This document shows positions 26,946-36,303 of a DNA stretch of 64,000 bases, piece by piece. The stretch is from Sodalis praecaptivus (GTDB lineage Bacteria > Pseudomonadota > Gammaproteobacteria > Enterobacterales > Enterobacteriaceae). The notes beneath the pieces are model-generated. The model saw nothing but the letters and a program-made list of their open reading frames with translations, searched no databases and was not told the DNA's origin. Location: contig NZ_CP006569.1 of NCBI RefSeq assembly GCF_000517425.1, forward strand, positions 2,594,760 to 2,658,759. The letters run 5' to 3'. How positions within the stretch are numbered: position 1 is the first letter of the stretch; each line of letters opens with the position of its first letter. The position numbers and the translations under genes are program-made.

Positions 26946-27040
26946 GACGCCGCACTACGGCGCTCCCGCTCCCACACCAGGACGCCGAACTGCGGCGCTA
27001 GCGCTCCCACACCAGGACGCCGGACTGCGGCGCTAGCGCA
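26946..27040. repeat. 35-bp tandem repeat, nearly three copies
   Basis: Units begin GACGCCG at 26946, 26981 and 27016 and share CTCCCACACCAG; the last copy is partial. It lies downstream of the acetyltransferase in a gene-free 288-bp spacer. Confidence 0.75.
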
Positions 27041-27150
27041 CCGTCACTGTCGGCGGCGCCCGGTCGCCCGCCTAGACGCCCTGCTGCGCTCGGGCCAAGG
27101 GACAACGAACAAGGCATGATGCGCGCTGAAAGGGTTTGGCGGCCTCCCCC

Positions 27151-27921
27151 CTACAGCGGCGCCCTGCTGCCCGCAATGCGCGTTATCAGCGCCTCCGCCA
27201 CGCTAGCCACGAGTTGCGCTACCGGCGCGTTGAAGCATTGCGCCACGCTGACGGTTTTGTCCACCTGATAGACGCGGCCGGTGCCTAAGCGCGACTCAAA
27301 TTCATTAGCAAGACGGTGGGCGGCGAGAAGATCACAATCGACCAAGAGCAATGCATGGGCCAGCACGATATGACGCCGCTCCCTGCGGCCATCGGCATAC
27401 GGCACGGCGCGCCAATACTGCGCGGTACCGGCAATTTTGCGCGCCTGCGCCCCGCTGCCGCAGGCGAGGTTATAGCGCCCATCGCAAAAAGAGCCCGCCA
27501 CCGCCTGCCAGCCGGTGGCAATGCCCAACTGCGCCAACCCATCGGTCAAGATCCCGCATAAATGGCGGTACACGTCCTCGGCGGCGTCGCCAAAAGCGCG
27601 GTCCGTCGGATAGGCTAAACTTAAGTTGATGATGCCGGGCCCTTGCGGTACCAGCCCGCCGCCGGATTTGCGCAGCAGCACGGGGCAACCGTCGGCGGCA
27701 AAATCTTGGCAGACCTGAGCAAAGCCGGCGAAGCGGCGATAACTGACCGGCGCCACCAGCGACAGCGGCGCGTGCCACAATTGCGCCACGGCCTGCCCGG
27801 CCGCGGCAGCGCGAAATAGGCCCTCCTCGGCCCGCGTGGCGTCGCTACAAAAGCGCAAAGGAGGAACCGGCAAAAAAAATCGACTCGGCAGCGCCGCGCC
27901 GGCCTGTGGCACATCGTTCAT
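27151..27921 (-). CDS. Lipoate-protein ligase A-like protein (BPL/LplA/LipB family)
   Basis: A 256-residue protein with the biotin/lipoate ligase fold. Recognisable parts are RKSGGGLVPQGPG (the R-x-x-GGG lipoate-binding loop), LSLAYP, and CDGRYNLACGSGAQARKIAGTAQ, whose Lys corresponds to the conserved catalytic Lys. It may attach or transfer lipoyl/octanoyl groups, but the subgroup is not the housekeeping LplA or LipB. AAGG before ATG 27921 fixes the start; the frame extends 15 codons further. It follows alkB by 63 bases and may share its transcript. Confidence 0.75.
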   Translation of the reverse strand: MNDVPQAGAALPSRFFLPVPPLRFCSDATRAEEGLFRAAAAGQAVAQLWHAPLSLVAPVSYRRFAGFAQVCQDFAADGCPVLLRKSGGGLVPQGPGIINLSLAYPTDRAFGDAAEDVYRHLCGILTDGLAQLGIATGWQAVAGSFCDGRYNLACGSGAQARKIAGTAQYWRAVPYADGRRERRHIVLAHALLLVDCDLLAAHRLANEFESRLGTGRVYQVDKTVSVAQCFNAPVAQLVASVAEALITRIAGSRAPL

Positions 27922-27984
27922 TATTGACCTTACTCGCCTCGCCCGCGCGGCGCCAGAATGCGCCAACCCGGCGCCGGTTGAGTC

Positions 27985-28632
27985 CTAAAGCGCCTTACGT
28001 AGCGTAATATTAATACGGTGCGGCCCGACAAGGGAATGATAGCCCTCTTTTATCGGCAAAATACCGTGAAAACGCAGGCGCGCAGGCCCGCCCCACACGA
28101 CGACATCCCCATGGGCCAACGGGATGCGCTGCGCGGGATCGCTGCGCTGTAGGCCACCGAACTGAAAAACCGCCGGCAGGCCCAGGGAGACCGACACAAT
28201 CGGCGCGCCAAAGTCATGTTCGTCTTTATCCTGATGCAATGAGAGTTTACTGCCGACATCGTAACGGTTCATGAGGCAAGCATCGGGTACAAAGTGGGGA
28301 AATCCCGCCTGTTGCGCGGCTTCGTCCGCCAGCGCCATCAATATAGGCGGTATCGACGGCCAGGGATGGCCGTCGCGAGGGTTACGCTGCGTATAGCGAT
28401 AGCCGTGGTTGTCGCTGTTCCAGCCGTGGCCGCACCAGCTCATTGCCACCGACATGGTGTAGCCACCCGGCGTGGTCATGTGGCGCCAGGGAACCTGGGC
28501 CGCAATCGACTGCACCGCCGCCAGCAGCGCGGCCCCGTGTGCGCGCACGAAACCGTGCAGCACAACCGCGCCCGGTGCGATCGTCTCACGCCAGGGCGCC
28601 GGCGCCGCGTCTTCAAAAAGATCCAGTGTCAT
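27985..28632 (-). CDS. alkB: DNA oxidative demethylase AlkB
   Basis: A 215-residue Fe(II)/2-oxoglutarate dioxygenase that removes 1-methyladenine and 3-methylcytosine from DNA. Iron ligands His133, Asp135 (HQDKDE) and His189, and 2-oxoglutarate-binding Arg206 and Arg212 (RINITLRKA), are all present, with the same spacing as in E. coli AlkB (216 residues). The start could be ATG 28632 (used here, AGGG upstream) or TTG 28638. There is no ada gene beside it, unlike E. coli. It lies between ssuA and the lipoate-ligase-like gene, all on the minus strand. Confidence 0.95.
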   Translation of the reverse strand: MTLDLFEDAAPAPWRETIAPGAVVLHGFVRAHGAALLAAVQSIAAQVPWRHMTTPGGYTMSVAMSWCGHGWNSDNHGYRYTQRNPRDGHPWPSIPPILMALADEAAQQAGFPHFVPDACLMNRYDVGSKLSLHQDKDEHDFGAPIVSVSLGLPAVFQFGGLQRSDPAQRIPLAHGDVVVWGGPARLRFHGILPIKEGYHSLVGPHRINITLRKAL

Positions 28633-28758
28633 GGCCAAACCCTGTACAAATACCCAGTAATCAGTTTAGCTATTTGCACGCGCTTGTCCAGTGTGTCTCG
28701 CTGCGGGTGCCGCTCGCGGCGTTAACGCGACGGCAGTACGGCAGCGCGTCCGCGCGAT

Positions 28759-29727
28759 TTAAGACGCCGGCGGTTGCCAGACGGGCACCGCCTGCGCGTC
28801 AATGCGCTTGGGCAGTAGCCCTGCCTGGGTGAAAGCATCGGCGATGCGCTGCTGTTCAGCCAAACTGTCGCGGGTCACCGGCACCACGCGATAACTGCGG
28901 TGCCCGTTGGCCTGCTCCACCGTCGCGGCGTCAAGATTACCCCACAGCGGCCCCAGCAACTTCGCCGCCTCCGCGGGATGCGCGGTGATCCAGACGCCGG
29001 CCTGCGTCAACTGGCGATAGATCAGCGCCAATACCTCGGGATGTTGTTTGGCATAGGCGCTGGAGGACAAATAATACCGCTGGTAGCTGGCGAGCCCCTG
29101 GCCACCGGCCAACACGCGGGCATGTTGCCGGCGTTCGGCGCTGGCCACAAACGGCTCCCAGGTCACCCAGGCATCCACCTTGCCGGTTTGAAACGCCGCC
29201 AGCCCATCCGCCGGCGTCAAATAAGCCGGGGTAATGTCTTTGAAGGTCAGATGCGCTTTTTCCAGCGCGGCGATGAGTAAATAATGGCTGCCGGCCGCTT
29301 TAGTTACCGCAATGCGTTTGCCTTTTAGGTCCGCCAGCGTCTTGAGCGGCGAGTCGGGGGGAACCAGAATCGCCTGCGCATCCGGCGAAGGCTCCTCACG
29401 GGCGAAATAGGTCAGATCCGCCCCCGCCGCCTGAGCAAATACCGGTACCGTATCGGCGACATCGGCGGAGATATCCACATTGCCAATATTAAGCGCTTCC
29501 AGTAACGGCAGACCGCTTGAAAATTCATACCAACTGATTTTGACGCCCTGCTGCGCCAGGCTCTGTTCCAGCGTGCCCTGTAGCTTTAGTAATGACATTA
29601 AGGTCGAGGATTTTTGATAGCCGATACGCAGCGTGGTTTCCGCCCAGGCGGTCGCCTGCATCCCTATACCCAGAACGAAAAGCAGCGCAAGAAGGCCGCC
29701 ACGGCGGCCAAAGATCAGGTGAAACAT
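28759..29727 (-). CDS. ssuA: Aliphatic sulfonate ABC transporter substrate-binding protein
   Basis: A 322-residue periplasmic binding protein with a signal peptide (about residues 1-29, ending AWA). The pattern TTLRIGYQKSSTLMSLLKLQGTLEQSLAQQGVKISWYEFSSGLPLLEALNIG is typical of SsuA, and VTWEPFVA and LPKRIDA recur in the family. It delivers alkanesulfonates to the SsuBC permease. The cognate ssuB and ssuC are not adjacent: they lie 21 kb away (50246-51858) in this window. It could be co-transcribed with alkB, 126 bp downstream. Confidence 0.88.
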   Translation of the reverse strand: MFHLIFGRRGGLLALLFVLGIGMQATAWAETTLRIGYQKSSTLMSLLKLQGTLEQSLAQQGVKISWYEFSSGLPLLEALNIGNVDISADVADTVPVFAQAAGADLTYFAREEPSPDAQAILVPPDSPLKTLADLKGKRIAVTKAAGSHYLLIAALEKAHLTFKDITPAYLTPADGLAAFQTGKVDAWVTWEPFVASAERRQHARVLAGGQGLASYQRYYLSSSAYAKQHPEVLALIYRQLTQAGVWITAHPAEAAKLLGPLWGNLDAATVEQANGHRSYRVVPVTRDSLAEQQRIADAFTQAGLLPKRIDAQAVPVWQPPAS

Positions 29728-29897
29728 AATGATTCCCGGAAATGTGTGGTGACAATAAGCTCCGGCAGTTGTTCCTTACTGTCAAAGGACAAAAACAACT
29801 TAGTAAAGACGGCCAGCGGCAAAAGGCGATGCCCCCCCCTTCCACGGCGCGCTGCCGAGGGCATGTGTCTCATCTCCCCGGCTCGCCGCCGAAGACG

Positions 29898-29912
29898 TTT
29901 GGTCGGACCAAA
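29898..29912. promoter_or_regulatory. LldR-type operator 1
   Basis: TTTGGTCGGACCAAA is a perfect 15-bp palindrome around a central G (29905). It is one of two TTGGTCNGACCAA sites upstream of lldR. Confidence 0.7.
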
Positions 29913-30022
29913 AGCAAATAAAGTGTGATGCTTACCGGAGAAAAGCGCTTTTCGTCACGTTACACCTTGTTATTTGTTATCGTGAGATTACATTTATGTG
30001 GCCGGTATGGAAATCGCCTCTA

Positions 30023-30035
30023 TTGGTCCGACCAA
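30023..30035. promoter_or_regulatory. LldR-type operator 2
   Basis: TTGGTCCGACCAA is a perfect palindrome around C30029. Its centre is 124 bp from operator 1, close to 12 helical turns. E. coli lldPRD is also controlled by two operators flanking the promoter. Confidence 0.7.
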
Positions 30036-30234
30036 GACGATCGGGGTTACGGCGGGTTAACGCGATGGGGCTCGCCCGGAGGCGGAGCGCCAGACCGCGC
30101 AAGCGAGGCTCTGCATCGGCAAGGGGCCAGCCGCTCCCCCGACCATTCGCAGGCAATAAAGGGAACCACGGGGGCTGTAAAATCGTCGGTCTCAGGCCTC
30201 CCCTTAGGGAAAGTGATGGAGCAGAAACACTACG

Positions 30235-31008
30235 ATGACCACTGAACTCCCCCTTCGTCTGGCGGACCGTATCGCCCGCCAGCTTGAGCGATTAATAGCC
30301 CAGCGGCCGTTCGAGGCGGGCGCGCGACTCCCCGCCGAGCGCAAACTGGCGTCCGAACTGGGCGTCAGCCGCTCTTCGCTGCGCGAGGGCATCCAGAAAC
30401 TTATCAGCCAGGGGCTGCTGGTGAGCCGCCGCGGTGGCGGTACCTTCGTGCAAAATAACGCCCAGCAATGGACTCAGCACCGGATTGTCCTGCCGCTACA
30501 AAGTTTAATGGCGGAGGATCCTGATTATCGTTATGACGTGTTAGAAGCGCGACAGGCCATTGAGGCCGGCACCGCCTGGCATGCCGCTCTGCGCGCAACC
30601 GAGGATGACAAAGTGCGGCTGCGGGCCTGTTTTGACGCCACGCAACAGGTGAACGACCATGATGACCCCGATAAGGCCGCCCAGGCCGACGTCCGTTTTC
30701 ATCTGGCCATCGCCGAAGCCTCGCATAATGTGGTGCTGCTGCAAACCATGCGCGGGTTCTTCGCGCTGTTGCAAACCTCGGTGCAGCAAAGCCGCCAGCG
30801 GATGTACACGCACCCTGCCCATTTCGCCAGCCTGACGGAGCAACACCAGGCGCTGTTGACTGCCATCCTCGCCGGCGATGCCCCCGCGGCGCGGCAGGCG
30901 GCCATCGCCCATCTGGAAAGCGTCCACCAGACGCTGAAGGCGTTGCAGGAAGAAGACGCGCGCCAGGCCCGTATTGGTCGCTTTCCCCGTTCCCCCACCG
31001 TGACATGA
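30235..31008 (+). CDS. lldR: L-lactate-responsive GntR regulator LldR
   Basis: A 257-residue FadR-subfamily regulator: winged helix in residues 10-75 with [25 protein letters not shown], and a C-terminal FCD domain with D..H (DVRFHLA), H (SHN) and H (EQHQAL). Length and pattern match E. coli LldR (258). It controls L-lactate oxidation and lies 10 bases before lldD. The Shine-Dalgarno is weak (GGAG 13 bases upstream). Two operator palindromes upstream fit autoregulation. Confidence 0.92.
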   Translation: MTTELPLRLADRIARQLERLIAQRPFEAGARLPAERKLASELGVSRSSLREGIQKLISQGLLVSRRGGGTFVQNNAQQWTQHRIVLPLQSLMAEDPDYRYDVLEARQAIEAGTAWHAALRATEDDKVRLRACFDATQQVNDHDDPDKAAQADVRFHLAIAEASHNVVLLQTMRGFFALLQTSVQQSRQRMYTHPAHFASLTEQHQALLTAILAGDAPAARQAAIAHLESVHQTLKALQEEDARQARIGRFPRSPTVT

Positions 31009-31018
31009 TGAGACCGCT

Positions 31019-32194
31019 ATGATCATTTCAGCAGCGAACGACTATCGCCGCGCGGCCGAGCGTAAACTGCCGCCCTTTCTGTTCCACTACCTGGACGGCG
31101 GCGCCTATGCGGAATACACCCTGCGGCGCAATGTGGACGATCTTTCGAGTATCGCGCTGCGCCAGCGGGTTTTACGCAACATGGCCGAGCTTAGCCTCGA
31201 AACGCAACTGTTCAAGCAAACGCTGGCGATGCCGGTAGCGCTGGCGCCCGTGGGCCTTTGCGGCATGTACGCCCGCCGCGGCGAAGTGCAGGCGGCCTGC
31301 GCCGCCGATAACAAAGGCATTCCTTTCACGTTGTCCACCGTGTCGGTGGGTACGATAGAGGAGGTGTCATCAGCGATTAATCGCCCCATGTGGTTCCAGC
31401 TCTATGTGCTCAAGGATCGGGGTTTTATGCGTAACGCCCTGGAGCGCGCCAAAGCGGCCGGGTGCTCCACCCTGGTGTTTACCGTCGATATGCCGGTGCC
31501 CGGCGCCCGTTACCGAGATGCCCATTCCGGCATGAGCGGGCCGAATGCCGCGCTACGCCGCTATTGGCAGGCGATCACCCATCCCGGCTGGGCCTGGGAT
31601 GTCGGCGTGCGCGGCCGGCCGCACGATCTGGGCAATATTTCCGCCTACCTTGGCCAGCCGACCGGGCTGCAAGACTATATCGGCTGGCTCGGCAAAAACT
31701 TCGACCCGTCCATTTCCTGGCGGGACCTGGAGTGGATCCGCGATTTTTGGCCAGGTCCGATGGTGATAAAGGGCATTCTCGATGCGGAGGACGCGCGCGA
31801 TGCGGTGCGCTTCGGCGCGGACGGCATCGTGGTTTCCAACCACGGCGGTCGGCAGCTTGACGGTGTGCTCTCCTCTACCCGGGCGCTGCCCGCTATCGCC
31901 GATGCGGTGAAAGGCGATATCGCCATTTTGGCCGACAGCGGGGTGCGCAACGGGCTGGACGTGGTGCGGATGATAGCCCTCGGCGCCGATACGCTGCTGC
32001 TGGGCCGCGCCTATATCTATGCGCTGGCGACGGCGGGTCAGGCCGGCGTGGCGCATCTGCTGGAGCTTATCGATAAAGAGATGCGGGTGGCGATGACCCT
32101 GACCGGCGCCAAAACCATCGGCGATATCTCCCGCGATTCGCTGGCGAAAGAAGGTCTGGCGCCGGCGACAAGCCACCAGGTGCTGCCCGGCTAA
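31019..32194 (+). CDS. lldD: FMN-dependent L-lactate dehydrogenase
   Basis: A 391-residue membrane-associated flavoprotein that oxidises L-lactate to pyruvate and passes electrons to quinones. Family marks are [17 protein letters not shown] at the N-terminus, the FMN-binding [13 protein letters not shown] segment, and the catalytic His-Arg motif [12 protein letters not shown]. It is slightly shorter than the E. coli protein (396). It follows lldR directly. No lldP permease is next to it, so lactate entry must depend on another transporter. Confidence 0.95.
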   Translation: MIISAANDYRRAAERKLPPFLFHYLDGGAYAEYTLRRNVDDLSSIALRQRVLRNMAELSLETQLFKQTLAMPVALAPVGLCGMYARRGEVQAACAADNKGIPFTLSTVSVGTIEEVSSAINRPMWFQLYVLKDRGFMRNALERAKAAGCSTLVFTVDMPVPGARYRDAHSGMSGPNAALRRYWQAITHPGWAWDVGVRGRPHDLGNISAYLGQPTGLQDYIGWLGKNFDPSISWRDLEWIRDFWPGPMVIKGILDAEDARDAVRFGADGIVVSNHGGRQLDGVLSSTRALPAIADAVKGDIAILADSGVRNGLDVVRMIALGADTLLLGRAYIYALATAGQAGVAHLLELIDKEMRVAMTLTGAKTIGDISRDSLAKEGLAPATSHQVLPG

Positions 32195-32210
32195 CGCCGT
32201 CTTCTGCCGG

Positions 32211-32285
32211 CGCGGGTGGGGACGAGCTCCTCCGGCGCGGGGGGAGACGAGCTCCTCCAGCGCGGGTGGGGACGAGCTCCTCCAG
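32211..32285. repeat. 25-bp tandem repeat, three copies
   Basis: Three consecutive 25-bp units (32211, 32236, 32261) of the form CGCGGGTGGGGACGAGCTCC plus TCCRG, nearly identical. The array begins 16 bases after the lldD stop. Confidence 0.85.
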
Positions 32286-32516
32286 CGCGCGGCAGCGGCG
32301 CTGTCGTGGCGATTTAGGAAGCCAGGTCATCATTATCAATTGCATACTCACTTTTGCCATAATAAAAAAAACATTAACCCTCACGAGTATTATTACACTA
32401 TCTTATGGCCGCTAACGCGGTGCGTCTCTGTATGACCCCGCGGCGCGCATCATGCCCGCGTCACCGCTGGCGAGGTGCGCCCAATACCGGCTCACCGCCG
32501 GTTTGGCCCGGCCACG

Positions 32517-32672
32517 TCAGGCCCGACGCTGGCGCAGCACGCCCCCTTCGGCCACCGCGGCTACCTCGCGCCCGGTCAACGCTGACGCGCCTGCCCGCTC
32601 TTCGGCTTCACGCAGGTTACGCAGGATCTCGGCTGGAAAGCCGATCGACATCACCGACAGGAACAGGTCACG
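32517..32672 (-). pseudogene. Possible 3' remnant of an unidentified gene
   Basis: On the minus strand a frame of about 50 codons ends at a TGA at 32517 and reads like protein (RDLFLSVMSIGFPAEIL; LTGREVAAVAEGGVL), with GC-rich third positions like the neighbouring genes. Upstream it runs into the cycA antisense strand, where the protein-like character ends. It may be what is left of a deleted gene; the family was not recognised. Chance cannot be excluded. Confidence 0.35.
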
Positions 32673-34121
32673 ATGGCTGTTGAAACAGAACATGCATTCA
32701 CCCCCGCCCAGACACCCGAAAAGCTGCGGCGCACCCTCACCAACCGACATATTCAGCTCATGGCGATTGGCGGCGCCATCGGGACCGGTCTCTTTATGGG
32801 GTCGGGTAAAACGCTCAGCCTGGCGGGACCGTCGATCGTTTTTGTTTATATGATCATCGGTTTCATGCTGTTTTTTGTCATGCGCGCGATGGGGGAGCTG
32901 CTGCTTTCCAACCTGGCGTATAAATCGTTCAGCGATTTCGCCGCCGACTTGCTTGGGCCCTGGGCCGGCTTTTTTACCGGCTGGACCTATTGGTTTTGCT
33001 GGGTCGTCACCGGTATCGCCGATGTGGTCGCCATAAGCGCCTATTTTCAATTCTGGTTTCCCGGTTTTTCCGTTTGGATGAGCGCCCTGCTCTGTCTGCT
33101 GGTGTTTCTGACGTTAAACATCGCCACGGTCAAGATGTTTGGCGAGTTGGAATTTTGGTTCGCCATCATCAAAATCGTGGCGATTGTGGCGCTGATCATC
33201 GCCGGCGCCACGCTGGCGATGATGCACTATCCCACTTCGGCCACCGATCACGCCGGGCTTAGCCATATCTGGCAACATGGCGGTCTAATGCCGCACGGCC
33301 TGAGCGGTTTTTTCGCCGGTTTTCAAATCGCCATCTTTGCCTTTGTCGGTATCGAATTGGTGGGGACCGCGGCCGCCGAAACCGCCGATCCGGCGCGGGT
33401 CCTGCCCCGGGCCATTAACGCCATCCCGCTGCGGGTGATTATGTTCTATGTGCTGGCGCTGCTGGCTATCATGGTCGTAACGCCCTGGAGTGCGGTGTCG
33501 GCGGACCGTAGCCCGTTTGTCGCTATGTTTACCCTGACCGGGTTGCCGGCGGCGGCCAGCGTCGTTAATTTCGTGGTGCTAACCTCGGCGGCGTCGTCCG
33601 CCAATAGCGGCATTTTCTCCACCAGCCGGATGCTGTTTGGCCTGGCGGAACAAGGCGTGGCGCACCGTCGGTTTGCGCTATTGTCGCGGCGTGCGGTGCC
33701 AATCAACGGCCTGCTGTTTTCGTGCCTGTGTCTGCTGGTGGGCGTGGCGTTGATCTACCTTATCCCCAACGTCATGACCGTTTTTACGCTGGTCACCACC
33801 GTCGCCGCCATTCTGTTTATGTTTGTCTGGACCATCATCCTGTGCTCCTATCTGGTATACCGGCGCAACCATCCGCAGCGCCATCGGCATTCGCCGTTCA
33901 AAATGCCGTGCGGCATAGGCATGAGCTGGGTGTGCCTGGGATTTTTCCTGTTTGTGCTGGTGTTGTTGGCGCTGCAAAATGATACCCGCCAGGCGCTATT
34001 GGTCACCCCGGTCTGGTTTGTCGCGCTGGCCGCCGGCTGGCGGTGGCAGCGGCGAAAAATCCCCGCCCACGGGCAGAAAAAGGGTCCCGACGGGGGTAAC
34101 ATAGCGCGCAACGGCGGCTAA
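32673..34121 (+). CDS. cycA: D-serine/D-alanine/glycine transporter-type amino acid permease
   Basis: A 482-residue APC-superfamily permease with 12 membrane segments. The N-terminal block LRRTLTNRHIQLMAIGGAIGTGLFMGSGK and the following SIVFVYMIIGFMLFFVMRAMGELLLSN are typical of CycA (470 residues in E. coli), which imports D-serine, D-alanine and glycine with protons. It sits between lldD and dld, 41 bp before dld, so it may be co-transcribed with the latter. The charged, basic C-terminal tail is longer than in E. coli. Confidence 0.85.
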   Translation: MAVETEHAFTPAQTPEKLRRTLTNRHIQLMAIGGAIGTGLFMGSGKTLSLAGPSIVFVYMIIGFMLFFVMRAMGELLLSNLAYKSFSDFAADLLGPWAGFFTGWTYWFCWVVTGIADVVAISAYFQFWFPGFSVWMSALLCLLVFLTLNIATVKMFGELEFWFAIIKIVAIVALIIAGATLAMMHYPTSATDHAGLSHIWQHGGLMPHGLSGFFAGFQIAIFAFVGIELVGTAAAETADPARVLPRAINAIPLRVIMFYVLALLAIMVVTPWSAVSADRSPFVAMFTLTGLPAAASVVNFVVLTSAASSANSGIFSTSRMLFGLAEQGVAHRRFALLSRRAVPINGLLFSCLCLLVGVALIYLIPNVMTVFTLVTTVAAILFMFVWTIILCSYLVYRRNHPQRHRHSPFKMPCGIGMSWVCLGFFLFVLVLLALQNDTRQALLVTPVWFVALAAGWRWQRRKIPAHGQKKGPDGGNIARNGG

Positions 34122-34162
34122 GCACCAACCCGCCCGCGCGCCCAACCACGAAGGAGCGAACG

Positions 34163-35917
34163 ATGTCTGAGTTATCCAGCAATACCTCAGCGGACACGAC
34201 CCTTAAGGCCCGCGCGCGCGCCGATCTGATCCGCCGGCTGACGTCGCTGGTGGGCGCCGGCCATGTCCTCACCGGCGAGGGCGAGACGCGGCGCTACCGT
34301 ACCGGCTTCCGGTTCGGCAGCGGTAACGCCCTGGCGGTGGTCAGGCCCGGTTCACTGGTGGAGCAATGGCGGGTATTAAAAGCCTGCGTCGAGGCCGGCG
34401 CGATCGTTATCGCTCAGGCCGCCAATACCGGCCTGACCGGCGGCTCAACGCCGGATGGCGACGCCTACGATCGCGACATTGTTATCCTCAGCACCACCCG
34501 CATGCAGAAGATCCGTCTCATCAATAACGGTCAGCAGGTGATTTGCCTGCCTGGCGCCACCCTCGATCGGTTGGAGCGGCAGCTTGCGCCGCTCGGCCGC
34601 GAGCCGCATTCCGTGATTGGCTCGAGTTGCATCGGCGCCTCGGTCTTCGGCGGCGTTTGCAATAACTCCGGCGGTTCGTTGGTGCAGCGCGGGCCGGCCT
34701 ATACGCAAATGTCGGTTTTTGCCCAAGTCGACGCAGACGGCCGGCTGACGCTGATAAACCATCTGGGCGTCTCGCTGGCGGGAGATGAAGAGACCCTGCT
34801 CTCGCGACTCGATCGGGATGATTACGGCGAGCAGGATATTCGCTACGATGCCGGCGACGGCTCCGACAAACGTTACGCCGAGCACGTACGCCAGATAGAC
34901 GCTTCGACCCCGGCCCGATTCAACGCCGATCCCGGTCGGCTGTTTGAGGCCTCGGGCTCCGCCGGCAAAGTTATTCTGTTCGCCGTGCGGCTGGATACCT
35001 TTCCCATGGCCCGCGGCGCACGGGTATTTTATATCGGCACCAACCAGACATCGGTGCTCACCGCTATCCGGCGGCAGATTCTCGGCCAATTTACCCATCT
35101 GCCCATTTCCGGCGAATACCTGCACCGCGACGCTTACGATATCGCCGCTCGCTACGGCAAAGACACCTTTTTGCTGATTCACTGGTTAGGCACCGCGCGC
35201 CTGCCGGCCCTATTTGCGCTAAAGAACCGCTTCGATTTGCTGGCGGAGCGCCTGCGTTTTTTGCCGGCGCATTGTGGCGACCGGCTGCTGCAGTTTTTGA
35301 GTCATCTGCTGCCCAATCCCCTACCGGCGCGTATGAATAACTATCGGGATCGCTATGAACATCACCTGTTGCTCAAAGTGAGCGCCGAAGGGGTCTCCGA
35401 GGCGCAGGATTTTCTCAGCGGCTTTTTTGCCGAGCATGAGGGCGCGTTTTTCCCCTGCACGGAGGAGGAAGGCAAAAAGGCGTTTTTACACCGCTTCGCC
35501 GCCGCGGGGGCCGCGGTTCGCTACCGCGCCGTGCACGCCCGGCAGGTGGAGGATATCGTCGCGCTGGACATCGCTTTGCGGCGCAATGATGACGAGTGGT
35601 TTGAGCAATTACCGCCGGCGCTGGACCAGCAGATGATCCATAAACTGTATTACGGTCATTTCCTGTGCCATGTTTTTCATCAGGATTACATCATTAAAAA
35701 AGGCCGGGACTGCCTCACGCTGGAGCACAGTTTGTGGCAAGGGCTGGACGCCCGCGGGGCCCAGTATCCCGCCGAGCACAATGTCGGCCACCTTTATCCC
35801 GCGCCGCCGCCGTTGCGGCGTTTCTATCGTCAGTTGGACCCCGGCAATTGTTTCAATCCCGGCATCGGCAAAATGTCGAAAATGAAAGGCTATGGCGACG
35901 GCGCCGATGGGGAATGA
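34163..35917 (+). CDS. dld: Quinone-dependent D-lactate dehydrogenase
   Basis: A 584-residue peripheral membrane flavoprotein (E. coli Dld 571). The PCMH-type FAD domain is visible in AQAANTGLTGGSTPDGDAYD and VIGSSCIGASVFGGVCNNSGG; the C-terminal membrane-binding/cap part follows, ending with LDPGNCFNPGIGKMSK. It oxidises D-lactate to pyruvate and feeds the quinone pool. GAAGGAGCGAACG precedes the ATG. Together with lldD in the same neighbourhood it gives use of both lactate isomers. Confidence 0.95.
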   Translation: MSELSSNTSADTTLKARARADLIRRLTSLVGAGHVLTGEGETRRYRTGFRFGSGNALAVVRPGSLVEQWRVLKACVEAGAIVIAQAANTGLTGGSTPDGDAYDRDIVILSTTRMQKIRLINNGQQVICLPGATLDRLERQLAPLGREPHSVIGSSCIGASVFGGVCNNSGGSLVQRGPAYTQMSVFAQVDADGRLTLINHLGVSLAGDEETLLSRLDRDDYGEQDIRYDAGDGSDKRYAEHVRQIDASTPARFNADPGRLFEASGSAGKVILFAVRLDTFPMARGARVFYIGTNQTSVLTAIRRQILGQFTHLPISGEYLHRDAYDIAARYGKDTFLLIHWLGTARLPALFALKNRFDLLAERLRFLPAHCGDRLLQFLSHLLPNPLPARMNNYRDRYEHHLLLKVSAEGVSEAQDFLSGFFAEHEGAFFPCTEEEGKKAFLHRFAAAGAAVRYRAVHARQVEDIVALDIALRRNDDEWFEQLPPALDQQMIHKLYYGHFLCHVFHQDYIIKKGRDCLTLEHSLWQGLDARGAQYPAEHNVGHLYPAPPPLRRFYRQLDPGNCFNPGIGKMSKMKGYGDGADGE

Positions 35918-36303
35918 TGTGCGCGTCGCGAACTTTCGCCGCCCGCCGGGAGTGTGGCTGACCGCCGCGAACGTTTTCCCTTCGGCGGAAAGGCGCGCAC
36001 CGCTGACGTTTTCACCGGCCGCCGGGATCGTTTTCGCGGTCCGCGCCGCAATGACCGCAGCGGCGGGGCACAAGCGGCCCAGCGGCGTCTAAGCTGCCGC
36101 GCCAGCGCCATCAGAGTAGCGAGAGGTGCGCAAAGCTGGCGCGTGCAGGACCACAAGGCGAGAAAAGCGCCGGGTGGTGAGCAAGAGCGCGGCGGTTAAT
36201 GTCATTTATACTTTTCAATAATGTGTTCGTCGTATTACTATCCGTTGAAATGGATTTATCGGGCATCGGGCCAGTTGGCCAAATAATAATGACAACGCAT
36301 GTT
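35918..36303. other. Spacer before pqqU
   Basis: The GC-rich first part (to about 36195) holds nothing recognisable. From 36200 it turns A/T-rich and probably contains the pqqU promoter. An open frame from 36199 runs into pqqU, but its first 30 codons do not look like a signal peptide. A short GGGCC-N4-GGCC dyad lies near 36265-36280. Confidence 0.4.

Larger units (their letters stand above)
29728..30234. other. 507-bp regulatory region upstream of lldR
   Basis: It lies between ssuA (leftward) and lldR (rightward). It holds two palindromic LldR-type operators (29898-29912 and 30023-30035) flanking an A/T-rich stretch with the probable lld promoter, then about 200 bases of GC-rich leader. The lldP permease gene that occupies this place in E. 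coli is absent. Confidence 0.5.
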
